64,000 nt of DNA from Rhizobium mayense (GCF_030272705.1 NZ_JARFYM010000007.1:168425-232424), one strand, 5' to 3'. Counted from the stretch's first letter, positions 19,899 through 28,786 are shown. The notes: generated by a model not told the origin, from the letters alone. A program made the numbers and translations.

Positions 19899-20408
19899 TC
19901 ACGCCGTCACTTTCAAGACTAGCGGCGTATGACCCGTCGCTTCCATGAAGCGCAGGAGATCGCTGCTGGCAATCGAGGTCGTCGCATCGTTCGACAACGG
20001 GTGGCAATTGACGATGTCGTGTTCCATCAATTCGGCATCGAGGATGAAGGTCACGTTCTTGCCGGTATCGTTGATGGCGCCGAAAGCCGTCACCGAGCCC
20101 GGAATGACGCCCAGATATTCTAGCAGTTTTTCGGGCTTGCCAAAGGAGACTTTGCTGGCCGCGCCGATCAGCATGTGCACCGTCTTCAAATCGACGGTGG
20201 CATTCTCCTCGACCGTCAACAGGAAGAAATTATCCTTCTTGTCCTTCACGAACAGGTTCTTCGTATGCCCGCCGGGGATCTCGTCGCGCAGCGACACCGA
20301 TTCGGCGACGGTGAACACCGGCGCATGATCTTTGGTGCTATGGGAAATGCCGAGCCCATCCAGAAAACGGAAAAGATCGTCGCGGTTTTTCGGGCTGTTC
20401 TCTGTCAT
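19899..20408 (-). CDS. proX: Prolyl-tRNA editing protein ProX (YbaK/PrdX family)
   Basis: A 169-residue free-standing tRNA deacylase of the ProXp-ala/YbaK superfamily that hydrolyses mischarged Ala-tRNA(Pro). The sequence HTKNLFVKDKKDNFFLLTVEE contains the catalytic-Lys segment and GVIPGSVTAFGAIND is the conserved GxxxP loop. Alphaproteobacterial ProRS lacks the internal editing domain, which explains the separate gene. Monocistronic, between intergenic repeats and tRNA-Gly. Confidence 0.92.
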   Translation of the reverse strand: MTENSPKNRDDLFRFLDGLGISHSTKDHAPVFTVAESVSLRDEIPGGHTKNLFVKDKKDNFFLLTVEENATVDLKTVHMLIGAASKVSFGKPEKLLEYLGVIPGSVTAFGAINDTGKNVTFILDAELMEHDIVNCHPLSNDATTSIASSDLLRFMEATGHTPLVLKVTA

Positions 20409-20652
20409 GGCGGTCTCGCGATAAAAAACGATCCGCCCCTGATACGTCGCTCACAAATCCTTTGCAATCTTCCAGACGACAGAGCTAGGCGTTCCCGGGC
20501 TTTCCGGTGGATGATCAAAAAAATGCAGATTTTTCTTCGCGACCTCGTCATTTCCCTGTTGCATTTGAAAAATGGTTAGGCCATATAGCGCCCGTCGCCG
20601 CAAGACGACGCCCAGCGGTCCAACACACTACCCCGGACGGCTGCGGATATGA

Positions 20653-20727
20653 GCGGGTGTAGCTCAGGGGTAGAGCACAACCTTGCCAAGGTTGGGGTCG
20701 AGGGTTCGAATCCCTTCGCCCGCTCCA
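20653..20727 (+). tRNA. tRNA-Gly (anticodon GCC)
   Basis: A complete cloverleaf with encoded CCA. The acceptor stem GCGGGTG pairs with CGCCCGC, the D arm is AGCTCAGGGGTAGAGC, the anticodon stem CAACC/GGTTG holds TTGCCAA with GCC at 20685-20687, and the T arm is GAGGGTTCGAATCCCTT. It is the 5' border of a probable integrated island: its 3' end is repeated at 27808-27832. Confidence 0.97.
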
Positions 20728-20756
20728 GTTTTCTTCAAGGAAATCAGACGAATAAC

Positions 20757-20783
20757 AAAAGCCGCCGCACAGGCGGCTTTGTT
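20757..20783 (+). terminator. Terminator-like hairpin after tRNA-Gly
   Basis: AAAGCCGCC (20758-20766) pairs with GGCGGCTTT (20772-20780) around GCACA and is followed by GTTGTTTG. It lies 30 bases downstream of the tRNA and probably ends its transcript. Confidence 0.8.
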
Positions 20784-21132
20784 GTTTGAACTGTATGCCG
20801 CCACCCCCAAAGAGCGGCTGAAACACTGCGGGACTGCCTGGGCTTGCGTTTCTGTTCGATCACCTGGAGCCAGCCGACGATAAGGCCGCGGAGGCAGACT
20901 TTAACGCCGATGTGGGTTGGTGTGCCCTGCCCTTTCAAGCAAACAGACAATCACAACGCCCGCGTTTCTCGGTCCAATGACCTGCAGGTTTCGGCCTCAG
21001 TGCAGGGTTTTGGACTGTTCCTGCTCCGACCCTGTTTGTCCCGCGACGGCGTTTGGCTGCAGGTGCCGGATTGACATTGGTTGCAAGCGCGAGCCTTCTT
21101 CTCGTGGGACGATCGTCTGGGAGAAGCGGTCT
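20784..21132. other. Non-coding stretch at the left edge of the island
   Basis: About 350 bases between the tRNA terminator and the PPK2 gene. I see no credible protein gene; an open frame continues upstream of the PPK2 start but shows no family similarity. The sequence must hold the promoter for the PPK2-ATPase pair. No integrase remnant was recognised. Confidence 0.5.
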
Positions 21133-22068
21133 ATGGCTCGGCAGGAAATAATAGACGCCATGAAGAAATACACGGATCCGTTCCGTGTGACCAACGGCAG
21201 TGATTTTCGCCTGCGGGATTTCGATCCAGGCGATACGCTGGGGCTCAAAATGGGCAAGCAGGAAGCGGCGCAACTTCTCGATCGCGGTTCGGAATGGCTC
21301 GCGATGGAGCAAGATATTCTCTATGCGCAGGATTCCTGGGCCCTGCTGCTGGTGTTCCAGGCGCTGGATGCGGCTGGAAAGGACGGTACGATCAAGCATG
21401 TCATGTCGCGGGTCAATCCGCAGGGGTGCGATGTCGTCTCGTTCAAGCAGCCTTCGAACAAGGAGATCTCGCACGATTTCCTCTGGCGCTATGCCAAGAA
21501 CATTCCCGAGCGCGGGCGAATAGGCATCTTCAACCGCTCCTATTACGAGGAAGTGCTCGTGGTGCGCGTGCACCCGGAGTTGCTTGACGCGCAAAAGATC
21601 CCGCCGCGCTTTGTCGGCAAGAATGTCTGGGAAGAGCGGCTTGCCGACATCGCACGTTTTGAGAACTACCTGATGCGCCAGGGCGTGGTCGTCCTCAAGT
21701 TCTATTTGAACCTCTCGTACGAGGAGCAGAAAAAGCGGTTCATGCGCCGCCTCGACAAGCCGGAGAAGAACTGGAAGTTCTCCGCGTCCGACGTTCGCGA
21801 GCGGCGATACTGGAAAGACTACATGCAGGCCTATGATGACGCGATCCGCGCCACGGCCTCCGTGGAAGCGCCGTGGTTCGTCGTACCCGCCGACAACAAA
21901 TGGTTCACGCGCCTCGTCGTCGCGGCGGCGATCGTGGAGGCGGTGGAGAAGCTTGACCTCACATATCCCAAAATCACGCCGGAGAAGATGAAGAATCTCG
22001 CGGCGGCGCGCCAGGAACTCGAGGCGGAAGGGACAGACACGAGAAAGCGCCGGGAGGAACAAAAATGA
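21133..22068 (+). CDS. PPK2-family polyphosphate:nucleotide phosphotransferase
   Basis: A 311-residue single-domain PPK2 enzyme, which moves phosphate between polyphosphate and nucleotides. Visible are the Walker A-like FQALDAAGKDGTIKHVMS, the Walker B region GRIGIFNRSYYEEVLVVRVHPE, and the lid segment KNWKFSASDVRERRYWKDYM. The size and sequence fit the PPK2-related group (TIGR03709), often ADP- or AMP-phosphorylating. ATG 21133 has GGGAG about ten bases upstream. The stop overlaps the next start (ATGA), so it is translationally coupled to a P-type ATPase. It lies inside the tRNA-Gly-bordered segment. Confidence 0.92.
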   Translation: MARQEIIDAMKKYTDPFRVTNGSDFRLRDFDPGDTLGLKMGKQEAAQLLDRGSEWLAMEQDILYAQDSWALLLVFQALDAAGKDGTIKHVMSRVNPQGCDVVSFKQPSNKEISHDFLWRYAKNIPERGRIGIFNRSYYEEVLVVRVHPELLDAQKIPPRFVGKNVWEERLADIARFENYLMRQGVVVLKFYLNLSYEEQKKRFMRRLDKPEKNWKFSASDVRERRYWKDYMQAYDDAIRATASVEAPWFVVPADNKWFTRLVVAAAIVEAVEKLDLTYPKITPEKMKNLAAARQELEAEGTDTRKRREEQK

Positions 22069-24800
22069 GATCGGATGAGACCTCAGGTTTGGGTACGGAT
22101 TCGGTGTCGTGGCATGCGATGCCGGCCGACCAGGTGGAAAGCCAGCTTCGCGTGGATCCCGGGAGCGGCCTCGATGCGGCGGGGGCCGCCGAACGGCTAA
22201 AGACCCACGGGCCGAACCGCCTGCCGCAGGGCAGGAAGAAGGGGCCGCTGATGCGGTTTCTCGCCCAGTTCAACAATATTCTTATCTATGTCCTGCTGGC
22301 GGCTGGCTTCGTCAAACTGATGCTGAGCCTATGGCTCGACGCCTCGATCATCTTTGCCGTCGTCATTCTCAACTCGCTCCTGGGCTTTCTACAGGAGGGA
22401 CGAGCGGAAAGGGCACTCGATTCGATCCGCAGCATGCTGTCGGCGGAGGCGCGCGTTTTGCGTGGTGGGGCGACGCGCCTCATTTCGGCCGAGGAACTTG
22501 TCCCGGGCGACATCGTCCTCCTGGAATCGGGCGACAAAATTCCGGCAGATCTGCGCCTGATCGATGCCAAGAACCTGCGCACGGAGGAGGCTGCGCTTAC
22601 GGGCGAATCCGTTCCGGCCGAGAAGACCACGGCTCCAGTATCAGCCAAGGCTACGATCGGCGACCGGGAGAACATGGCGTTTTCCGGCACCATGGTGGTG
22701 TCGGGCCGGGCGACCGGCATCGTTGTGGCGACCGGTAGCCAGACGGAACTTGGCCGCATCAACCAGATGCTGGCGGACGTCAGTGCGCTCGAGACGCCGC
22801 TGCTGCGCCAGATCAAGAAGTTCGGCTACGTCATCACGGCAGCCATCGGCGTCATCAGCGTGTTGCTCTTCTCCTGGGGTCACTGGCTCGGACACATGAC
22901 CTTCGTCGAGCTGTTCCAGGCCGTTGTCGGCATTGCGGTGTCGCTGATCCCTGAAGGCCTGCCAGCTCTGATCACCATAACGCTCGCCATCGGCGTGCAA
23001 CGCATGGCCCAGCGCAATGCGATCATCCGCCGCCTGCCAGCGGTCGAGACGCTCGGATCCGTCTCGCGCATCTGCTCGGACAAGACCGGAACGCTGACCC
23101 TCATGGAAATGATGGTCGCCTCCGTCGTGACTGCGGATGCGACCTATGAGGTCAGCGGCAACGGCTATGCGCCCGACGGCGAAGTCAAGGCCGCAGGCAA
23201 GCCCGTTGACGCCGTGCCGGAAGCGCTCGCGCTGATGGGCCGTGTGTCGGCTCTGTGTAACGACGCCGAGCTCTTCAACGAGGAGGGAAAGTGGAAAGTG
23301 GAAGGAGATCCGACCGAGGGCGCCCTTTATCCCTTCGCCACTAAGCTTGGCATTGATCGTGCCGCGGAGGCGGCAGCCGCGCCCCGCATCGACGCGATCC
23401 CCTTCGAGTCCGAGCACAAGTTCATGGCAACGCTCAACCGTTCAGCGGACGGCGAAATGCTGCTGGTCAAGGGTGCGCCGGAAGTGATCCTCGATCACTG
23501 CGACCGGCAGCAGGCAGCAAATGGTCCGGCGCCGCTCGATCGTGACCGCTTTGTTCGAGAGGGTGACCGGCTAGCCGCGCAAGGGGAGCGTGTGCTGGGC
23601 TTGGCATGGCTGCCGAACCCGGACCTCCGGGCCGGCAGCCTCGGGCCGGCGGACTTGCCGAAGACCCTGGTATTGATCGGTTTCGTGGGCCTCATGGACC
23701 CTCCGCGCAAGGAGGCGATCGACGCCGTGCAGGAATGCCATGGCGGCGGTATCCGCGTGACGATGATCACGGGCGACCACAAGATCACGGCGGCAGCGAT
23801 CGCGAAGATGCTCGGTATCGGCGATGGCAAGACCGCCGTGGCGGGCACCGAGATCGAGGCGATGAACGACGCGGCATTGCAGGAATGCGTGCGCGACGTC
23901 GACGTCTTCGCCCGCGCCAGCCCCGAGCACAAACTCAGGCTGGTGAAGGCGATCCAAGCCAATCGTCAAATTGTGGCCATGACCGGAGACGGCGTAAACG
24001 ATGCGCCGGCGCTCAAGAAGGCCGATATTGGCGTCGCAATGGGTATCAAGGGCACCGAGGTGACGAAAGAGGCAGCGGGAATGATTCTCGCCGACGACAA
24101 TTTCGCCTCGATCTCAGCGGCCGTGAAGGAGGGCCGCACCGTCTACAACAACATCGAAAAGGCGATGCTTTTCCTGCTACCCACCAATGTCGCTCAGGGC
24201 GCGGTGATCGCGATTGCGATCCTGTTCGCCTTCACGCTGCCGATTACGGCGCCGCAGGTGCTGTGGGTGAACATGGTCACCTCGGTCGCGCTCGGCCTTG
24301 TCATTTCGTTCGAGCCGCACGAGGCTGACGTGATGCGGCGCCCGCCCCGCTCGGTCGACCGACCGATCGTCACCGGCTTCGGTATCTGGCGCATTCTCTT
24401 CGTGGGTGCGGCGCTTGTGCTATATACGCTGGCGGCCTTCTTCTGGATGAAGGGGCAAGGCGCTTCGGACCAGATGGCGCGCACCGCGGCCGTCAACGCC
24501 ATCACGCTTGGGCAGGTCTACTACCTTCTAAACAGCCGCTACCTGCTCGATTCGTCCCTGTCCGTGCGCGCCCATTTGGGCAATGCCTATCTCTGGTACG
24601 GCATAGGCGGGGTCGTGGTGCTGCAACTCCTCTTCACCTATGCACCGCCGCTCCAGGCCGTCTTCAACACCGAGGCCTTGTCTCCTTCGGTCTGGCTCTG
24701 GCTCATCGTAGGCGGGCTCGCCTTTTTCCTCGTCGTGGAGATCGAAAAGCTCGTCATTCGCTCCACGCCCGCATTGAAAGACGCAGCGACCCGTCGATAG
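22065..24800 (+). CDS. P-type cation-transporting ATPase (P2-like)
   Basis: A 911-residue pump with an N-terminal cation-ATPase domain, actuator motif LTGESVPAEK, M4 motif IPEGLPALI, phosphorylation site CSDKTGTLT (Asp339), nucleotide-binding KGAPEVIL, hinge MTGDGVNDAPALKKADIG, and ten membrane helices with a C-terminal cation_ATPase_C part. The M4 PEGL motif matches P2A calcium pumps, but M5 (LLPTNVAQG) and M6 (NMVTSVALG) lack acidic residues that form calcium site I, so the ion is uncertain. Coupled to PPK2, which may supply ATP from polyphosphate. Confidence 0.92.
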   Translation: MRSDETSGLGTDSVSWHAMPADQVESQLRVDPGSGLDAAGAAERLKTHGPNRLPQGRKKGPLMRFLAQFNNILIYVLLAAGFVKLMLSLWLDASIIFAVVILNSLLGFLQEGRAERALDSIRSMLSAEARVLRGGATRLISAEELVPGDIVLLESGDKIPADLRLIDAKNLRTEEAALTGESVPAEKTTAPVSAKATIGDRENMAFSGTMVVSGRATGIVVATGSQTELGRINQMLADVSALETPLLRQIKKFGYVITAAIGVISVLLFSWGHWLGHMTFVELFQAVVGIAVSLIPEGLPALITITLAIGVQRMAQRNAIIRRLPAVETLGSVSRICSDKTGTLTLMEMMVASVVTADATYEVSGNGYAPDGEVKAAGKPVDAVPEALALMGRVSALCNDAELFNEEGKWKVEGDPTEGALYPFATKLGIDRAAEAAAAPRIDAIPFESEHKFMATLNRSADGEMLLVKGAPEVILDHCDRQQAANGPAPLDRDRFVREGDRLAAQGERVLGLAWLPNPDLRAGSLGPADLPKTLVLIGFVGLMDPPRKEAIDAVQECHGGGIRVTMITGDHKITAAAIAKMLGIGDGKTAVAGTEIEAMNDAALQECVRDVDVFARASPEHKLRLVKAIQANRQIVAMTGDGVNDAPALKKADIGVAMGIKGTEVTKEAAGMILADDNFASISAAVKEGRTVYNNIEKAMLFLLPTNVAQGAVIAIAILFAFTLPITAPQVLWVNMVTSVALGLVISFEPHEADVMRRPPRSVDRPIVTGFGIWRILFVGAALVLYTLAAFFWMKGQGASDQMARTAAVNAITLGQVYYLLNSRYLLDSSLSVRAHLGNAYLWYGIGGVVVLQLLFTYAPPLQAVFNTEALSPSVWLWLIVGGLAFFLVVEIEKLVIRSTPALKDAATRR

Positions 24801-24848
24801 AGGAAATGCGGGCAAGAGGTCCACGAGCTAACGACTTGCGAGAAGGCG

Positions 24849-24886
24849 ACCGCTGGTCGTCTTGCTAACCGCTGGTCGTCTTGCTA
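24849..24886. repeat. 19-bp perfect tandem duplication
   Basis: ACCGCTGGTCGTCTTGCTA occurs twice head to tail (24849-24867, 24868-24886). The second unit supplies the TAG stop of the minus-strand hypothetical gene, so the duplication extends past that gene's end. Confidence 0.9.
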
Positions 24887-25111
24887 GTCCGGATCGTGCT
24901 CGCGCTTGAGTACCGCGATGATGGCGATCCTGAGGCAATCGAAGCAGGGCTCGTAGCGAAAGCGGCCATGGCTGCATTTGTCAAAATTGTCCTTCACCCC
25001 GAGCACCGCTTCCTCGATGCCGTCGCGCGGCCCGCCTTGCTTGTCCAGAAGGTCCAGGACAAACTTCAGGCCCGCATCGAAACCGGCCTCATACCTCTCG
25101 TCCTCGCTCAT
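24884..25111 (-). CDS. Small hypothetical protein with Cys/His cluster
   Basis: A 75-residue protein that I do not recognise. ATG 25111 (MSEDERYEAGFDAGLKFVLD) has a strong GAGGAGGAAG ribosome site. The first half is acidic and helical; the second half has CSHGRFRYEPCFDC, three Cys and one His that could bind a metal. It converges on the P-type ATPase gene, within the tRNA-bordered segment. The strong ribosome site and Cys pattern support a real gene. Confidence 0.6.
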   Translation of the reverse strand: MSEDERYEAGFDAGLKFVLDLLDKQGGPRDGIEEAVLGVKDNFDKCSHGRFRYEPCFDCLRIAIIAVLKREHDPD

Positions 25112-25296
25112 ACCGCTTCCTCCTCGTGCTCTTCCGGTCGGTCGAGCACCCCGCTGACCGCCGTGCCTTCGCACATGCCGCCGCGAACGGTGATGGTTGC
25201 CCCTTGTTCAGCCTTCGCCAGCGGCTTTCAGTGTAAACCTCTGCGGCCACATCGGCAGGATATCTTCGCGAATTTCTCAGCGCCGCTGTCCGCCAC

Positions 25297-27501
25297 CTAC
25301 CATCTGTAGCGGAGACCGAAATCTGCTCGGGCGCCGTCACGTTGGTGGCCGTCGGTGTCGCCGACCGCGAACTGGTAGCCAGCCTGGGCGTAAAGGCTAA
25401 GTCCGGCGTTGATCTTGGTCGTCAACCCTGCGCTCAGATCGACGCGCGTTGCCTCTTCCAGCAACGGGACACGAGTAGCGCCGGAATAGGTCGTGGTCGC
25501 CTGTGCACCCCAGTCCTGCCACAGGTTCGCTCGCAGGTAAGGCTGCCAAACCTGGCCGCCATCGCTCACGACGGTCCAGCGGCCGCGCAGTCCGATCCGT
25601 CCGCTCGCTCCAGACGTGGAGCCGAGCGCGACCTTGCCGAAATCATCGTTGTCGTCGTCGAACGAGACATGTTGCCAGACGATTTGGGCCTGCGGCTCCA
25701 ACACGAAACCCGAACCAAGCGCCGGAATGGAAATCGGATAGCCAGCTTCCAGCGAGGCGGCGAAGCCGGCGCCATCGGTCGAAAGTTTGGTGTAGTCCGT
25801 TGATGCCGAGCCCTCGTAAGCCGTCCCCTGCAGAACTGCGTCGAGATACCAGCCGGTCGGACCGTAGTGCGTCCAATAGGCGCCGCCAGACCATCCGTTA
25901 AGATTGAGGCTGCCCGTCTTGCGCAACTCGTAATTCGTGGCGGCATCGTTGGTGACGAGGCCGGTCACATCAACATCGGCATGGCCATAGGCGAAATAGA
26001 TGCCCGCGACGTCACTGTGGCCCGGTAGCCATTCGCCGTGCAGGAGATCGACGCCGGTCTGAAAGCCGCCCAGGTTACCGTCTGTGCGCGGGTCGGCGAA
26101 AGCGCGATAGTGGTTATTGATCTGCTCACCGAAAAGACGCCCCCAGACGGAACTGGTCCGGTTCGTCCCATCGCCTTCACCATTTCCGATCACAAGCGTA
26201 TCGCCGATGCGCTCGTGCAAGGTGCCGAGTGTCGCGAGCCCGAGCTGGCGGGCAGTCGGCTGGACCGCACCGTAAGTCGCAATCTCCGGCCCGATGATCG
26301 GATACAGGCCCGGGGGCAGCACGGGCGGCAAATCTTCCGGCAACGCATCTGGTGGCAACTCGTCTGGCGGCGTGATCGGCTGCGGCAGCACGCTTGGCGG
26401 CGTGACCGGCGGCTCGATCGGCTCCGGCAGCACGGTTGGCGGCGTGACCTGCCCCCCTGTAAAGGTTGAGCGAAGGAACCAGTCGTCCGGATTGCTGCCG
26501 TCGATACCACCGCGAAACAGACGGTAGTCGAAAGCTCCGGCGCGCAGCTCCGCATTTCCGAGCGAGAAGGCCCCCTCTGCCGTCGTGCCGCCGTTGGCGG
26601 CGTCAACCACCAGGATGCCGTTGGTGGTGTAGTCGCCAGTGCTGTTCGGGCCGGGGGTGAAGTAAAGAAGCGTGTTGCCCGTGGCCTGAATGGCGCCCGC
26701 GATGTCATCGATAGTGGGCGTGCCGCCATCGATGACGAGCTTGTCGGATGGGGAGCTGTCGCCTTGGAGAACCGTTCTCAGGTAGATCGAGCCGCTGTTA
26801 CCAGTATAAGGTCCGAAAACGGTGAGTGTGTTGCCAACGCTGTTGGCATCGCTGTTGGCGATGATAATTTTGCCGGCATTGTCGATCTCGCCGCTCGTCA
26901 TGCCGTTCAGTACCGTGCGACCGGACATGTCGAGCGTACCATTCGACGCAATCACGAATTTCGCCAGGCTACCCGTGGCGGCATTCGTAAATTTGAACGT
27001 GCCGCCGCCGACAACGCCAACGTTTACGATTGGTCTGTTGTTCGGATCGTCGATCACGAAGCCGGTGCCGTAAACGGTCGTGGTGGTGCCGTTCTCCAAG
27101 CTCAAAAGATAACCTGGCGCCGTAAAGATGAGCTGACCAATCGATTGGCTGTTCTGGTCGCGGACCGTCGTGTTGGTCGTGAGGCCGGTGAAATATGCGG
27201 TCACGAGCGGGACCCCATCATGAATACTGCCGTTACTGCCTGGCCGCGCCCAATTGTTTTGATTGTTCCACTGGCTTGTCCCCGTGCCGCCGAGCCATTC
27301 CTGCGGTTGCACTGTGGTCCCGAACGGTACCACCGGTACCGTCTGCGCCAAGGCGGGTACTGAGAGCCCGAGCGATGCGAGCAACGGCAAAGCCATGAAG
27401 AATGGCTGCGAGCGTCGTGACGGCACTCCCCCGACCAGCCGACTCCCGTTGGCAAAGCATTCACCACTGAGACGACATGTCCCTAACCAAAATCCACGCA
27501 T
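25297..27501 (-). CDS. Autotransporter (type Va secretion) protein
   Basis: A 734-residue outer-membrane autotransporter. ATG 27501 has GGAGGG upstream; the N terminus is an extended signal region leading to a hydrophobic core (FFMALPLLASLGLSVPALAQ). The passenger (about 60-340) is Gly/Thr/Asn-rich with WNNQNNWARPGS and beta-helix character. A Pro-rich linker with tandem repeats follows (near 350-400), then a beta-barrel of about 300 residues ending in GLRYRW, a terminal aromatic typical of barrels. No protease triad is seen. Function of the passenger (adhesion or other) is unknown. Confidence 0.9.
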   Translation of the reverse strand: MRGFWLGTCRLSGECFANGSRLVGGVPSRRSQPFFMALPLLASLGLSVPALAQTVPVVPFGTTVQPQEWLGGTGTSQWNNQNNWARPGSNGSIHDGVPLVTAYFTGLTTNTTVRDQNSQSIGQLIFTAPGYLLSLENGTTTTVYGTGFVIDDPNNRPIVNVGVVGGGTFKFTNAATGSLAKFVIASNGTLDMSGRTVLNGMTSGEIDNAGKIIIANSDANSVGNTLTVFGPYTGNSGSIYLRTVLQGDSSPSDKLVIDGGTPTIDDIAGAIQATGNTLLYFTPGPNSTGDYTTNGILVVDAANGGTTAEGAFSLGNAELRAGAFDYRLFRGGIDGSNPDDWFLRSTFTGGQVTPPTVLPEPIEPPVTPPSVLPQPITPPDELPPDALPEDLPPVLPPGLYPIIGPEIATYGAVQPTARQLGLATLGTLHERIGDTLVIGNGEGDGTNRTSSVWGRLFGEQINNHYRAFADPRTDGNLGGFQTGVDLLHGEWLPGHSDVAGIYFAYGHADVDVTGLVTNDAATNYELRKTGSLNLNGWSGGAYWTHYGPTGWYLDAVLQGTAYEGSASTDYTKLSTDGAGFAASLEAGYPISIPALGSGFVLEPQAQIVWQHVSFDDDNDDFGKVALGSTSGASGRIGLRGRWTVVSDGGQVWQPYLRANLWQDWGAQATTTYSGATRVPLLEEATRVDLSAGLTTKINAGLSLYAQAGYQFAVGDTDGHQRDGARADFGLRYRW
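26365..26450. repeat. Tandem repeats encoding the Pro-rich linker of the autotransporter
   Basis: TGGCGGCGTGA recurs at 26365, 26395 and 26437, giving repeat units of 30 and 42 bases. On the coding strand they encode VTPPTVLPEPIEPP and VTPPSVLPQP, joining passenger to barrel. Such units can change number by slippage. Confidence 0.75.
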
Positions 27502-27760
27502 GCTCGCCGCCCTCCGGAGCAAGTCGCAAAATAGTGGATGCGCTTCGCCGCACGCGAATATTATTTGCTAGCCAGGCGCGTATATCAGCATAATGCAATT
27601 CAATTATTAGTCATGAACTTCGATAAAGCACAATTTTTCACTGCATTAGAATTCTAGAATTGCAATTCTGTTTTTAATAACTGTTGCGATGGCGCCACAG
27701 CGCGCAGCGGCCACCACGACGCTAAATTCAATAAAAACAATTGCTTATCGACAAATGAGT
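27502..27760. other. AT-rich non-coding stretch at right edge of island
   Basis: About 260 bases, clearly richer in A and T than the surroundings (for example TGCAATTCAATTATTAGTC and ATTGCAATTCTGTTTTTAA). It holds the promoter region of the autotransporter gene and otherwise no gene that I can see. The base composition supports foreign or non-coding origin. Confidence 0.5.
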
Positions 27761-27828
27761 TCTGCTCAGAGATGAGCTGAAACCGCGCAATGCCAACCTG
27801 GCGAGGCTCGAATCCCTTCGCCACTCCA
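27761..27828 (+). pseudogene. Degenerate tRNA-Gly copy, probable att site
   Basis: This stretch echoes the intact tRNA-Gly at 20653: a D-arm-like TGCTCAGAGATGAGC, an anticodon-like TGCCAA, then TCGAATCCCTTCGCC (27808-27822, identical to 20706-20720) and CTCCAGTTT (27824-27832, identical to 20724-20732). The acceptor and anticodon stems do not pair, so it is not functional. It is best read as the displaced 3' part of the tRNA after element integration, or a decayed duplicate. Confidence 0.7.
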
Positions 27829-28032
27829 GTTTCTCTCAGGAATTTCAGTCCGTTAGAAAGCCGCTGAAGCGCATTTGCGAATCGATTTCTGGTGAGTCAG
27901 TTGCTGCATCGACATTGTCGATCTCGCAACGGAACGTGGCGGCATTTGCAACCTTCCGAGGTCTAAAATCAGTCTCAATTGACGTTCAGGCCTTGGCATT
28001 CGAGCCGCAGGGGCATCACGGGTAGAGGCTGA

Positions 28033-28674
28033 ATGAAACGACATACGATTTTGCTGATCGCGATGCTGTCGCTCCTGCCTGTCCCCGCCGTTGCCCACCC
28101 GCATATATTCATCGACGCGAAATTCGACGTGATTGCGTCGCCCGATGGCTCGATCAACGAGCTTCGCAACGTCTGGCGCTTCGATGAGGTCTTCTCCTCG
28201 TCAGTGCTATTGGATTTCGACAAGAACGGCAACATGACGCTCGACCCGGGCGAGCTCAAGGCGGTGGGCAAGACGGTCAAGAATTCGCTGGCGCAGTACG
28301 ATTACTATACGAACGCCACCAGCAACGGCAAAGCGATTGCGATGGCGAAGCCGGAGGAAATACGGGCGGACTACAAGGACGACGCCCTGATACTGACCTT
28401 CTCGCTGAAGCCGCTGCAGAAGACTTTCCTCAAGGGAACGACGATTTTCGGAATTTACGACAAGACGCTTTATACCGCGGTCGATTTCGCCGCCGACAGC
28501 GACATGGCCACCTCCGGCGAGGCATTTGCGCGCTGCAAGCGCAAGGTGGTGCGGCCCAATCCCAATGAAATCATCGCGCAGAATCAGGCGACGCTCACCA
28601 GCATGTTCTTCAACGACCCGATGGGAACGAATTATTCGCAGCTCGTAGCGACAAGGCTGGAAGTCCAGTGCTGA
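28033..28674 (+). CDS. DUF1007 family secreted protein
   Basis: A 213-residue protein with a signal peptide (MKRHTILLIAMLSLLPVPAVA) and the DUF1007 opening HPHIFIDAKFDVIASPDG. DUF1007 proteins are periplasmic and often sit beside nickel/cobalt exporters of the RcnA/HoxN type; here no such transporter follows, so the gene appears alone. Two Cys lie near the C terminus (CKRK and the terminal Cys). GTAGAGG provides a ribosome site. Confidence 0.88.
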   Translation: MKRHTILLIAMLSLLPVPAVAHPHIFIDAKFDVIASPDGSINELRNVWRFDEVFSSSVLLDFDKNGNMTLDPGELKAVGKTVKNSLAQYDYYTNATSNGKAIAMAKPEEIRADYKDDALILTFSLKPLQKTFLKGTTIFGIYDKTLYTAVDFAADSDMATSGEAFARCKRKVVRPNPNEIIAQNQATLTSMFFNDPMGTNYSQLVATRLEVQC

Positions 28675-28729
28675 GCTCGCCGTCGGCCCGGGGAACCATT
28701 GTCGCGTTGGAATGCGCGCCGTAAAACGC

Positions 28730-28760
28730 AATCCCTTGACCCTGTTTTGAGTCAAGGGTT
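28730..28760. terminator. Hairpin between convergent DUF1007 and DUF1344 genes
   Basis: AATCCCTTGAC (28730-28740) pairs with GTCAAGGGTT (28751-28760) around a ten-base loop. The position between convergent genes suggests a bidirectional terminator, but no T tract follows on either side. Confidence 0.5.
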
Positions 28761-28786
28761 CATGCGCAACCCCACGCCGTATGTCC

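Noticed and set aside
20935..22062. 375-codon minus-strand frame opposite the PPK2 gene
   Set aside because: Antisense shadow; the PPK2 motifs are on the plus strand.
27761..27828. A second functional tRNA-Gly
   Set aside because: Acceptor and anticodon stems do not pair; only the T-arm/acceptor part is conserved.
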